From contig JAYPQK010000011.1 in NCBI GenBank assembly GCA_038131955.1, positions 154,382 through 218,381 on the forward strand: a DNA stretch of 64,000 bases, read 5' to 3'. The position numbers were made by a program, and so were the translations under genes. The DNA is from SHAN690 sp038131955 (GTDB lineage Bacteria > Bacteroidota > Bacteroidia > Flavobacteriales_G > Salibacteraceae). The notes beneath the pieces are model-generated. The model saw only the letters and a list, made by a program, of their open reading frames with translations, did not search any database and was not told the DNA's origin. Below are positions 26,269-34,529 of the stretch, piece by piece. Within the stretch, counting starts at the first letter, position 1. The number at the start of each line of letters is the position of its first letter.

Positions 26269-26540
26269 TTCTCCGTAGTACTCTTTTGATTAGGCTTATC
26301 TGTGTTATCAGAGGACTTAGGACGGTCCGCAGATTCTTTACCTGCGCACGACTTTTCCGCTCCCTTTGAACAGCATGATGTTTCAGCCATGCTAGCACAG
26401 CATCCTCCTTTCTTTGCCTTTGAAGGCTTAACTGAGACCACTTGTGGCTCGCCTACCTTGGTCTCAGCATTCTCCACTGACTGAGACATAGCCAAGCTGC
26501 TTACTAGCACTGCTGCACCGATTAGAAGCATTTTTTTCAT
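26265..26540 (-). CDS. Small cysteine-rich secreted protein
   Basis: A 91-residue protein from the ATG at 26540; an upstream extension in the same frame overlaps the next gene and lacks coding character. A signal peptide (MKKMLLIGAAVLVSSLAMSQ) is followed by a linker. Three cysteine clusters come next (GGCCAS, TSCCSK, SCAGK) in a Lys-rich context, and then a polar Ser/Asp/Asn tail. The five cysteines could bind a metal such as zinc or copper, but no family is recognised. It is encoded between the SPOR protein (13 bases upstream) and the EEP nuclease (overlap), so all three are probably one transcript. Confidence 0.65.
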   Translation of the reverse strand: MKKMLLIGAAVLVSSLAMSQSVENAETKVGEPQVVSVKPSKAKKGGCCASMAETSCCSKGAEKSCAGKESADRPKSSDNTDKPNQKSTTEK

Positions 26541-26553
26541 GAGATGTGTTTTA

Positions 26554-28713
26554 TTACTTAAGTAAATCAATGCCTTCATTGGCAGAGATGATTTTTCCGT
26601 TGTATTCTGCGGCGATGAACGCATCTGGGAATCCAAAGGCTTTAAACTCGTCGCGCAGCGATTTCGCTTCTTCGTAAGTATTGAATTCACCCGTGAAGTA
26701 ACGCGTGGATCCATCATCACTATCGCGCTGATCGATTCTTCCCAAACTCATCATCTTATCCAAAATGTCGGTCGGGATCTGACCCGCATAGGCTCCGATC
26801 TGGACCTTGAACTTCACCTTACCGAAATTCGCAGAGTTTGAAGCGCCTCTATCAAGCGGCACCACGTTCTCTGCAGGAGTTGCTCCGGCATCCTGGATCA
26901 AGGCACGCTGACCACCCTTGAATGGGATCACGTGTGAACCATCGAATCTGTTCTGCAACAAGTCGATCTTTCTTGCCGCTGCTTGCTCGTAGGACGTAAA
27001 TGCCCCGGAATAGTAGCGGGTAAGACCATCTGCGGTCGTGACCACGAGCAGATCATTCACGTCATCGAAGATGTCGTTTGAAAGCTTGTTCGCGAAGGCA
27101 CCAATCTGAATACGATAAACGGTAACGTCGCCATATTGCTCATCCGGAGCCGTTGTAACGCTTCGCTCATCGATAGGACGATCGAGGGTATACTCATTCT
27201 TGTTCAAGATCAAACGCTCTGGTGGGGGAAGCGTACGGTTCTTCTGGATCGCCTCACGAACGGTCATACCCAAGGCTTCGCGAGACGCTATGTCTTGCTC
27301 GATGTTGGTGACACGAGACGACTCACCTTCAGGGTTGGTCTCCATCACATCCGTTGTGGCTATACCAGCTGTTTCAAGATCGATCTTACGCTGAACCGCG
27401 TCTGGCAGGTTCTCAAAGTTACCAACCTCGATGATCGTCTTACCATTCTCATCAACTCGGGTGGTGACGTCAGGCATGCTCAGCAAGATGTTGGCTAAAC
27501 TATCGTTGACACCCTCTTCAAACTCACCGATCTTGACGGAGAACTTACGCTTCGTTCTGACCGTTTTACGTTCTGCTGTCTCTTTAGAGTAGCTGGTATT
27601 GATGTACTGCGCATAAGCACCAGACTCATCCGTGTACTCTAGGAACATCTGCTCGATTACCTCATCCGTCAACGCGATACCATTGGTATCCACAACAGCA
27701 CCTTCAGGTGAGTTGAGCTCAAGGTCTTTGTAATCTGCAATACCATCTTGATCGCTATCCAACGGACAACCCGCCGCGTCCACTTCTACCCCAATCGGTG
27801 TTTCAGGACAGAGGTCTTCCATATCGGGAACACTATCCAAGTCGGAATCGGCAAAATCTCCACCAGAGAAATCAGGAACTTCCTCATGAGGGATCGGAGA
27901 AAGGTCATACGACAGTCGCATGAACGTGTGCAGGAACTTATCCGTTTGCGTGTTTCCCTGTCTGATACCTCGGGACTCGCTGGTAACACCATCAATGTAA
28001 TCTGTGAACGTCCAATGGTATTCAAGCCCCATTTGATAGTTCATGCGGTTATTCATGATCAAGCTAAAGCCAACTCCAACAGGAATGGCAAAAGCGCGCT
28101 CCTCATAGTTCCCAAAACCATCGGCGTTACGGGCCCGGATATCGGTCTCATAGCGAAAATCTCTCGTGATCTCAATAGCGGACTCGAGGTATTCGCGCTC
28201 TTCCGGCAAGTTTCGGATGGTTCCGTCACTCCAATAGTGGTAAGGATTACCATACTGATCGATCAAGTCTGTCTTCGACAGGAATTCAAACGCCTCAAAA
28301 CCCACAAAAACGAAAGGTTCAACTGTGTGCTCCTCTGGAAGAAGATGAGAGAAATTGTATGAAACATTCATACCTCCTGCTGTCAACTGACTTTCGAAAT
28401 TCAAGTTACGCACCAGCGTTCGCTCATCAGCCGCCAATTTTCCTCGGATCATGTAAAAATTCACATCCAAGAAGTCGGTCACAGGCTGGGCCACATTGAC
28501 GTGTAGCGCCAATTTATTCTGGAAAGGATTGAAGTAGCTCCGACTCCCTACCAAGTCACCCTGATAGTTGAGCATACCGCCTCCGATGGAGATCTTTGGT
28601 CGAATATTCCACTCCGCAGCTTCCGCGGAATCACTAGAAAGTGAATCCTGAGCATAGGAAGAACCCACAAGGCAAGTCGCCGTAACCAGCACTGTTAGTA
28701 CCGTTCTCTTCAT
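26554..28713 (-). CDS. Outer-membrane protein with barrel, TSP3 repeats and SPOR domains
   Basis: A 719-residue protein from the ATG at 28713, which gives the signal peptide MKRTVLTVLVTATCLVGSSYAQ; an ATG nine codons earlier is possible. About 30-290 is strand-rich with aromatic turns, like a membrane barrel or PorV/OmpA N-domain. About 295-345 has thrombospondin type-3 calcium repeats (DSDLDSVPDMEDLCP, DSDQDGIADYKD). A long helical/acidic region follows. Two SPOR-like modules occupy about 525-600 (VYRIQIGAFANKL) and 640-705 (KFKVQIGAYAGQI). SPOR domains bind denuded glycan strands of peptidoglycan, so this may tie the outer membrane to the wall. Its 5' neighbour at 28818-30173 also ends in a SPOR-like module. 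Confidence 0.7.
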   Translation of the reverse strand: MKRTVLTVLVTATCLVGSSYAQDSLSSDSAEAAEWNIRPKISIGGGMLNYQGDLVGSRSYFNPFQNKLALHVNVAQPVTDFLDVNFYMIRGKLAADERTLVRNLNFESQLTAGGMNVSYNFSHLLPEEHTVEPFVFVGFEAFEFLSKTDLIDQYGNPYHYWSDGTIRNLPEEREYLESAIEITRDFRYETDIRARNADGFGNYEERAFAIPVGVGFSLIMNNRMNYQMGLEYHWTFTDYIDGVTSESRGIRQGNTQTDKFLHTFMRLSYDLSPIPHEEVPDFSGGDFADSDLDSVPDMEDLCPETPIGVEVDAAGCPLDSDQDGIADYKDLELNSPEGAVVDTNGIALTDEVIEQMFLEYTDESGAYAQYINTSYSKETAERKTVRTKRKFSVKIGEFEEGVNDSLANILLSMPDVTTRVDENGKTIIEVGNFENLPDAVQRKIDLETAGIATTDVMETNPEGESSRVTNIEQDIASREALGMTVREAIQKNRTLPPPERLILNKNEYTLDRPIDERSVTTAPDEQYGDVTVYRIQIGAFANKLSNDIFDDVNDLLVVTTADGLTRYYSGAFTSYEQAAARKIDLLQNRFDGSHVIPFKGGQRALIQDAGATPAENVVPLDRGASNSANFGKVKFKVQIGAYAGQIPTDILDKMMSLGRIDQRDSDDGSTRYFTGEFNTYEEAKSLRDEFKAFGFPDAFIAAEYNGKIISANEGIDLLK

Positions 28714-28772
28714 CCGAGAAGCGTATTGAAGGAGTCTCATTCCTAAAACCAGTTACATAGGGTTCAGAAGTG

Positions 28773-28803
28773 CTAAGGTAGTGAATGCCCTAACATGGAA
28801 CAA
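28773..28803 (-). promoter_or_regulatory. Candidate promoter of the barrel-SPOR gene
   Basis: On the minus strand TTG (28801-28803), 20 bases, then TACCTTAG (28773-28780). One base differs from the TAnnTTTG consensus. It lies about 60 bases upstream of the preferred ATG. Confidence 0.4.
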
Positions 28804-28817
28804 TTTAAATCACTTGA

Positions 28818-30173
28818 TCACTGAAACCACTTCTGGTTGGTGATCATCAACGCCTCTTGTACGGTGATTCGCTCTCCTTGGTTGTACGCGGTAACGAAGG
28901 GACCCGGAAAGTTATGCTGGGCGGCTACCAATGCCTCGCGCTTATCACGCGCAGCCTTGTAAACATCGAACTGTCCGGTGATGTACTTGATCCAGCCTTC
29001 GTGATTGATGGTTTCGTAGCGCTCGTTGAACATGTAGGTCTTGTTGATGTAGTTCGTATCGACCATTTTGTGTCCGGCGATGATCTGAACCTTGTAGACA
29101 ATTCCTGTTTCAGGTTCAGGGATATTGGTAACCGGCTCATTCCTCGCAGGAACTTCGGCGATCGGTTCTTCGATCGCGGGTTCTTCAACCGGTGCAGGAG
29201 TCTCTTCCACTTCTTGGATCGGCTGCTCCGCAACTTCCTCTACCGGTTCATCTGGAGTAGCCATTTGCTCTGGCTCTATTGGCTCTTCCACCTGAGCCAC
29301 TTCTTCTGTAGACGTTTCTGCAGGCGTTTCCACCTGCTCCACTTCTTCGTTCTGCGCCATGGATGCCGCTTCTTCGATGTCCATTCCCATCACAGCAACG
29401 GTCTTGGTTTCGTTTTCATCCAAAAAGGCAAAATTGCCCTCCATCGACTGAAGCTCGGCAAGAATATCATCGTTTGAAGTCACCGAGTAGGAGACTTGGA
29501 GTTCTTCCGAGTCAGGAATGCTCATCCAGACGAACTTGGCCTTCTCGTCTACTTGGCTGAACACGGACTTTTCGCCTTGGATCATCTCAGCCTCGGCACC
29601 TTCAGGAAGGTATTCCTCCAGTTTGGAGAAGCCATAGATTCCCTGTTTGCTGATCGTGAGATTCACCTCATAACGACCATTGCCCAAGTCACGAACTTGT
29701 CGATTGACCTCAGCCAGTGCGGGAACTTTTGGTTCAGACGCCTCATCAGAGATGACTCTGATCGTGCGATTTGGGATGTCGCAGCTCTTGCGTTCGTTGT
29801 CAGCGATGTAGGAAAACTTCCCTTCCACAATTCCCTCTTCCGGTGCGTCATCATATGCTGTAATAGCGTATGTGATCTTTACCTCATCTTTCTCCGGAAG
29901 TGCCATCCAGATGAATTTCATCTTTCCATCAGCGTAGGTAAAACTAGCCTCCGCCGTCTCGACAGGTTTCACTTCGAAGCCTTCAGGAAAATCTTGCTGG
30001 TACTTAGCAAAGCCGAATAGATCCCCTTTCTTGATGATGACATCCACGATGTATGTGGAGTCCTTAACCACCTCTTCTGGCAGGTTCGTTTCGATCTCGA
30101 CTCCATCCGAAAGGAAGATCGTCACGAAGGACATAGAGATAAGGTGAACGAAAAGGATGAGTTGCTTTAGCAT
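28818..30173 (-). CDS. Secreted protein with two tandem repeats and a SPOR-like C-terminus
   Basis: A 451-residue protein with a signal peptide (about 1-22). Two similar ~110-residue modules follow. The first (about 38-145) holds KGDLFGFAKYQQDFPEGFEV and later KFIWMALP. The second (about 155-265) holds KQGIYGFSKLEEYLPEGAEA and later KFVWMSIP. Both have strand patterns like DUF11 or Ig modules. About 280-360 is a Pro/Glu/Val-rich disordered linker. The last ~90 residues resemble a SPOR domain (VYKVQIIAGH ... WIKYITGQFDVYKAAR). It is probably a periplasmic or outer-membrane protein touching peptidoglycan. It lies 78 bases upstream of the barrel-SPOR gene in the same direction. The tandem modules are probably an internal duplication. 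Confidence 0.65.
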   Translation of the reverse strand: MLKQLILFVHLISMSFVTIFLSDGVEIETNLPEEVVKDSTYIVDVIIKKGDLFGFAKYQQDFPEGFEVKPVETAEASFTYADGKMKFIWMALPEKDEVKITYAITAYDDAPEEGIVEGKFSYIADNERKSCDIPNRTIRVISDEASEPKVPALAEVNRQVRDLGNGRYEVNLTISKQGIYGFSKLEEYLPEGAEAEMIQGEKSVFSQVDEKAKFVWMSIPDSEELQVSYSVTSNDDILAELQSMEGNFAFLDENETKTVAVMGMDIEEAASMAQNEEVEQVETPAETSTEEVAQVEEPIEPEQMATPDEPVEEVAEQPIQEVEETPAPVEEPAIEEPIAEVPARNEPVTNIPEPETGIVYKVQIIAGHKMVDTNYINKTYMFNERYETINHEGWIKYITGQFDVYKAARDKREALVAAQHNFPGPFVTAYNQGERITVQEALMITNQKWFQ

Positions 30174-30202
30174 GTGTCCAAGGGGTTAAATTTCTTGGAA
30201 AA

Positions 30203-30210
30203 CAAATCTA
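30203..30210 (-). promoter_or_regulatory. -7 box upstream of the tandem-repeat SPOR gene
   Basis: TAGATTTG on the minus strand, 30 bases before the ATG. It is preceded by a GC-rich hairpin (CCCCG...CGGGG) that may end the upstream LOG transcript. No clear TTG is seen. Confidence 0.4.
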
Positions 30211-30283
30211 CCCCGCTACAGACGGGGCTTTCCGTACACTAAAGCACAATTACAAACAGAATTCTGTTAATTGAGTACTTCGA

Positions 30284-30988
30284 TCAGAAGTTCGGACGTA
30301 TCACCGAACGCAGGTAGAAATCACGAATGATCTCGACAACTTCCTTTGGTTCATCCACCACATGAAAGAGGTCTAGGTCCGGTGCGGAGATCATCCCTTC
30401 ATCCAGCAATCTAGCCTTGATCCAGTCAACCAAACCCAACCAAAAGGCAGAGCCTACAAGGATCACAGGAAAGTGATCACTCTTTCCGGTTTGGATCAAA
30501 GTAAGCGCCTCGAATAGCTCATCCATTGTTCCGAATCCACCTGGGAGAACTACAAATCCTTGGGCGTATTTCATGAACATGACCTTACGAACGAAGAAGT
30601 AATCGAAGTTCAATAGTTTATCCTTATCAATGTACGCGTTCGCCTCTTGCTCAAAGGGAAGGGTAATATTCAATCCAACGGATCTTCCTTGTCCTCGTTT
30701 CGCTCCGCGGTTGGCCGCTTCCATGATACCACCACCACCGCCGCTGATGATTCCGAAACCCTCACGCGTAATGCTGTAAGACACCTCTTCTGCCAACTTG
30801 TAATAAGGGTGATCCTCATTCAATCGTGCCGAACCAAAGATACTCACGCAGGGACCGATCTTATATAGTTTCTGAAATCCTTCTACAAACTCAGCCATGA
30901 TCTTAAAGACCATCCAGGAATCGCTGGTTTTGATCTCATTCCAGCCTTTCAGCCCCGGAGACATTGATGAAAGATCTTCTTGAGTCAT
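30284..30988 (-). CDS. LOG-family nucleoside monophosphate phosphoribohydrolase (TIGR00730)
   Basis: A 234-residue Rossmann-like protein with both LOG signatures: ISGGGGGIMEAANRGA (81-96) and PGGFGTMDELFE (149-160), which hold the catalytic Arg/Glu pair. Family members cleave the N-glycosidic bond of nucleoside 5'-monophosphates, including cytokinin precursors. In bacteria most are salvage or housekeeping pyrimidine/purine nucleosidases (PpnN-like). No signal peptide. Its ATG overlaps the stop of the upstream membrane protein by four bases. Confidence 0.88.
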   Translation of the reverse strand: MTQEDLSSMSPGLKGWNEIKTSDSWMVFKIMAEFVEGFQKLYKIGPCVSIFGSARLNEDHPYYKLAEEVSYSITREGFGIISGGGGGIMEAANRGAKRGQGRSVGLNITLPFEQEANAYIDKDKLLNFDYFFVRKVMFMKYAQGFVVLPGGFGTMDELFEALTLIQTGKSDHFPVILVGSAFWLGLVDWIKARLLDEGMISAPDLDLFHVVDEPKEVVEIIRDFYLRSVIRPNF

Positions 30989-31392
30989 GCTTTCTTTTTA
31001 AAAGTGAAGAGCAGCGAAAGTAAGGCTGCGCATATCAAGAACAGGAAGAGAAACCCCATTGTTTCGAAAAAGATGATTGACAGCATCCATTTGGAGGGAG
31101 AAATCTCTGGAGGAACCTCACCTTGAAGATCTCGTTTGAAAATCCACATCAGTGCGCCTTGGACGAATGCGGCAATGATGGAGATATTGAACAGGGAAAG
31201 AAAGGCAAAACGCAATGGGAAATAAGCCACATTGCGCCGCTTGATACTCCAAAGTACGGTAGCCCCTCCTACTACAGCCACCAGAAACCATCTCAACATA
31301 GGATTGATCGGCAGCCACTCGGTCGCCTGAGCCATGAGCAATAGAAATGCAATCAAAGCCAGTGGAACACCGTATCGAAAGGAGTCGATCAT
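30985..31392 (-). CDS. Small integral membrane protein
   Basis: A 135-residue protein with four hydrophobic segments (about 8-26, 33-50, 62-85 and 105-130) and a Lys-rich C-terminus. No family recognised. Its gene end is fused (ATGA overlap) to the LOG hydrolase gene, implying co-expression. Confidence 0.65.
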   Translation of the reverse strand: MIDSFRYGVPLALIAFLLLMAQATEWLPINPMLRWFLVAVVGGATVLWSIKRRNVAYFPLRFAFLSLFNISIIAAFVQGALMWIFKRDLQGEVPPEISPSKWMLSIIFFETMGFLFLFLICAALLSLLFTFKKKA

Positions 31393-31511
31393 GCGGCAAG
31401 GATAGCCAGAATTCAGGATTACAATAGCGGCAAAGGATTAAAAACCCCAATAATTCAGAATTCTGATATTCGCGCCCAACGAAAACATCTTAAGGTCCGT
31501 CTATCACATTG

Positions 31512-32498
31512 ATGAGAAAGATTTCGCCATACCTCTTTACTGTTTTGATCGCGCTGGGAAGTGTTATCACATCTTGTGAGAAACAAGATTCGTTCATTCC
31601 CGTTGCAAACCAAGATCAGGAACAAGAACTGAGCGGGGTATTGTACACCTCTAATGCCAATGCGTCCTTCGAGATCTACAAACTAGAAGGTGAAACCGCG
31701 ACCCAGCTCACGCAAGAAAGTAGCGTGGATGCATGGTGGGCCAGGTACTGTCAGTCCAACAAACGAGTGCTGTATTACACTTCTGTGGATGGTCGCGATA
31801 TCAATGATTATGAAGCGGCGTCTCTCAAAACCATGGATCTTGATGGAGGAAACGATCGCCTTCTCATCGAATCAGGAGCGCACGGATGGGATCAACATGG
31901 CTTGGCGAATTGGTCACACAACGGAACGCAGATCGTTATGGCGGCCGTAGATACTGAGATTGGTAAATGGCAGATCTACATCACCGATGCGGAAGGACAA
32001 AATCCCGAGCGGGTCTCTTCGAGAAAGGAGGTAGACTATTTGGATCCCATTTTTGATCACGACGACGCTTCCATTATTTGTGTAACCATTCCAGAGGGTG
32101 AGGAGACGGATGAAAGTAACTATGAAGTGATTCGGATCAACCTCAATGATAGCACCGAGGAGCGTTTGACCAACAATAACCATAAAGACCACCACCCGGA
32201 CATCTCTAGTAATGGGGAGTTCTTGGTTTTTGAATCCTTAGTTGACCCAGACTATCTCTCCATTGGAAAGTGGGGTATCAAAGAAGTGCGTCTCTCCAAT
32301 GGAAACGAGCGGGAGGTCTTGGTCGATCATGACATCAACCTCTTTCCTCGATACACTCCTGATGGCGAGTCGATCATCTTCACTCGACTTAAAGTGGAAA
32401 CTTTCAACATGACCGTAGGCCAGTTGAACCGTGCCAATGACCACATTGAGATCATCCTTCCGGACGATGGGCACCACATGAATGGGGATCCGTATTGA
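31512..32498 (+). CDS. TolB-like beta-propeller lipoprotein
   Basis: A 328-residue protein from the ATG at 31512 (a TTG one codon earlier is less likely). Lipobox LGSVITSC gives Cys at about 22. The mature part has PD40/WD40-like TolB repeats with GTQIVMAAVD, DASIICVT, GEFLVFES and GESIIFTR strands, giving about six blades with ITDAEG and MDLDGG turns. Likely a periplasm- or surface-facing propeller of unknown ligand. No neighbouring Tol genes. It stands between a divergent operon and clpP. Confidence 0.82.
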   Translation: MRKISPYLFTVLIALGSVITSCEKQDSFIPVANQDQEQELSGVLYTSNANASFEIYKLEGETATQLTQESSVDAWWARYCQSNKRVLYYTSVDGRDINDYEAASLKTMDLDGGNDRLLIESGAHGWDQHGLANWSHNGTQIVMAAVDTEIGKWQIYITDAEGQNPERVSSRKEVDYLDPIFDHDDASIICVTIPEGEETDESNYEVIRINLNDSTEERLTNNNHKDHHPDISSNGEFLVFESLVDPDYLSIGKWGIKEVRLSNGNEREVLVDHDINLFPRYTPDGESIIFTRLKVETFNMTVGQLNRANDHIEIILPDDGHHMNGDPY

Positions 32499-32547
32499 TC
32501 GTCGGATAGCGCTTCCATTTTACTTTCCATTACATTAGAAAAACATG

Positions 32548-32555
32548 TACGTTTG
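32548..32555 (+). promoter_or_regulatory. -7 box of clpP
   Basis: TACGTTTG, 25 bases upstream of the clpP ATG; a perfect TAnnTTTG. The -33 position shows TTTCC rather than TTTG. Confidence 0.5.
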
Positions 32556-32580
32556 AGGGGCAAATCTCAGACGAATAGAC

Positions 32581-33180
32581 ATGATGGAATTCACTCAAGC
32601 AGACAAAAAGGAAGGGAAAGACAAGGAGAAGAAGTCTGATCAAATGATGATCAGCGAGAAATACCTCGAGAAACGAATCGTATTTCTGTGGGGAGGTGTG
32701 GATGACGACTCTGCTAAGCACGTGATCGACCGACTGCTCTATCTGGAAAGTGAAAAGCCTGGAGACTCGATTCATTTTTACATCAATTCACCGGGCGGAT
32801 ACGTCACATCCGGCATGGCGATCTATGACACCATGAAGATGATTTCCTCTCCGGTGCATACTGTCTGCATGGGATTGGCTGCATCGATGGGATCCATCCT
32901 TCTATCCGGAGGTGAAAAAGGTCACCGTAAGATATTCAATCATGGTCGTGTCATGATCCATCAGCCTAGCCTTGGCGGTTTTCAAGGAACGGCGAGTGAT
33001 ATTGAGATACAAACGAAGGAGATCATCAAGACCAAAGAGTTGAGCGCACAGATCCTCGCGGATAACTGTGGCCAAAAATTCGAAAAGGTCATGAAAGACT
33101 TCAACCGCGATTATTGGATGAATGCGAAAGAGTCCATGGAATACGGAATTGTGGACGGAATCCAAGACAAGTTCGAATAA
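32581..33180 (+). CDS. clpP: ATP-dependent Clp protease proteolytic subunit
   Basis: A 199-residue serine peptidase forming the 14-mer ClpP chamber. The catalytic triad reads Ser102 (GLAASMGSILL), His127 (MIHQPS) and Asp177 (RDYWMNAKE). The handle region (GGFQGTASDIEIQ) is intact. The N-terminus carries a Lys/Glu-rich extension of ~20 residues before the usual axial loop. It works with ClpX or ClpA, and the aat gene in this window feeds the same N-end rule route. The response regulator gene follows 14 bases later. Confidence 0.95.
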   Translation: MMEFTQADKKEGKDKEKKSDQMMISEKYLEKRIVFLWGGVDDDSAKHVIDRLLYLESEKPGDSIHFYINSPGGYVTSGMAIYDTMKMISSPVHTVCMGLAASMGSILLSGGEKGHRKIFNHGRVMIHQPSLGGFQGTASDIEIQTKEIIKTKELSAQILADNCGQKFEKVMKDFNRDYWMNAKESMEYGIVDGIQDKFE

Positions 33181-33194
33181 TCAATCCCGCGCTT

Positions 33195-33605
33195 ATGAAG
33201 GTATGTGTCATAGATGATGACCACATCTACCAGTTTTTATTGAAGAAGGAGTTGAAGCACACCCACTTGGTGGATCGCATCAATGTGTTCACGGATGGCC
33301 TTAAGGCGATCGACTACTTCGTGGAAAACAAGCACAATCAAGACTCCCTGCCAGATGTCATTTTTCTTGGCATCAAGATGCCCATCATGAATGGCTGGCA
33401 GTTTCTAGATGAATTCAAGTTGCTGAAGAAAAGCCTCAACAAGGAGATCACGATCTACCTAGTGAGCAGTTCGTTCGACGATCGTGACATCAATCGTTCG
33501 AAGGAATACGCCGAGGTGACTGATTATATCATCAAGCCCGTTAAGCGCATGAATTTACTTACTGTACTTCGGGAGATATCAGGAGAAACTGGAGACGAGG
33601 ACTGA
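33195..33605 (+). CDS. Single-domain response regulator lacking the phospho-acceptor Asp
   Basis: A 136-residue REC domain from the ATG at 33195; a longer frame overlapping clpP is a shadow. The acidic pocket (VIDDDH, Asp7-9), the switch Ser (YLVSSS) and the conserved Lys (YIIKPV) are kept. The position that should be the phosphorylated Asp is Gly59: the text reads VIFLGIKMPIMNGW where relatives have FLDxxMP. The codon is GGC at 33369-33371, one base from GAC. The protein is otherwise complete, so it may be a phosphorylation-independent pseudo-receiver, or the site may be a sequencing error. No output domain and no kinase next to it. It follows clpP by 14 bases. Confidence 0.85.
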   Translation: MKVCVIDDDHIYQFLLKKELKHTHLVDRINVFTDGLKAIDYFVENKHNQDSLPDVIFLGIKMPIMNGWQFLDEFKLLKKSLNKEITIYLVSSSFDDRDINRSKEYAEVTDYIIKPVKRMNLLTVLREISGETGDED

Positions 33606-33608
33606 TCC

Positions 33609-34529
33609 TCACCTACCCCCTTCGTTTATTGCACCGTATTTGGTCGCGTTTGCCGGGTCTACCATTTCCAGCAGAACGATCAATTCATTCCGTTCATTGG
33701 GTTCGGCCTTAGTGAAGAGTTTGATGATCTCGTCATTCTTCGCTGTGTACCACAATCGAACATTAAAAGAGTTAGGTTCAGCTTTGTGAACCTTCTGGGT
33801 CAACTGAAGAGCCTCAAACACGGCTTTCCTACCTTTCTGAACATTCTCACTCAACTGATCAAATCCCAGGCGGTGGTAGCGATAGTTACACTCGCGCAGC
33901 GGCTTGAATCGATCATTCAAATAATTCTCGACCAACCAGTAGCGGTTATTTCGAGACGAAAACGAAAGCCACCCGGCCTGACCAGAGCTCTGCGCATTAT
34001 TCACGATCTGCTGGGCTTTTTGCCAATGAGGTTGACCGCCAAGCATGGAATAAGAGTCGTAATCCATTGCCAAGATCACGTAGGCATAATAGCCGAGGAT
34101 AGAGGTCAATTCACTCAAGTATGCGTTTTCCGAAAAATCCAGCACATCGAATTGGAGGTATTTGAACGTTACGCTTTTGTCTTGGTATCGAAAGAGCGTA
34201 CTCGAGTAGGTAGATCCGTAAATCGGACGTGAAGAAGATATCTGAATATCAGCTTCATATGTATCGGTAGAGATCCGCTTGTTGACCTGGATCAGGATGC
34301 TACAATCGATGCGCTCAGACGGACGGTACTTATCCGTGGTCCAACGCCGGGTATTCATGAACTCATAGATCGATTGCTGCATAGCGTCAAATACCGCATT
34401 ATCATTGATCGCGATCTGTTGACTATTGATCTGCACTTGACAGTTCAACTCCTGCGCACGGCCAGTGCCGAAGAGGAAAACCGACAACACCACGCCTAGG
34501 GCGCTATTGAAAAAGCTTCTCGATCTCAT
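33609..34529 (-). CDS. porD: PorD/DUF4835 family envelope protein
   Basis: A 306-residue protein with a signal peptide ending GTGRAQ (about residue 25). The family pattern is clear: ELNCQVQINSQQIA, VFDAMQQSIYEFMNTRRWT (19 residues), the ILAMDYDSYS segment and NRYWLVENYLNDRF. PorD is listed among T9SS-associated proteins of Bacteroidota; its molecular role is not settled. The gene overlaps the coaBC 3' end by 26 bases, the usual Bacteroidota order being coaBC-porD. Periplasmic. Confidence 0.88.
   Translation of the reverse strand: MRSRSFFNSALGVVLSVFLFGTGRAQELNCQVQINSQQIAINDNAVFDAMQQSIYEFMNTRRWTTDKYRPSERIDCSILIQVNKRISTDTYEADIQISSSRPIYGSTYSSTLFRYQDKSVTFKYLQFDVLDFSENAYLSELTSILGYYAYVILAMDYDSYSMLGGQPHWQKAQQIVNNAQSSGQAGWLSFSSRNNRYWLVENYLNDRFKPLRECNYRYHRLGFDQLSENVQKGRKAVFEALQLTQKVHKAEPNSFNVRLWYTAKNDEIIKLFTKAEPNERNELIVLLEMVDPANATKYGAINEGGR

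Noticed and set aside
33114..33194. Upstream extension of the response regulator
   Set aside because: Overlaps clpP out of frame; the REC domain starts exactly at ATG 33195.
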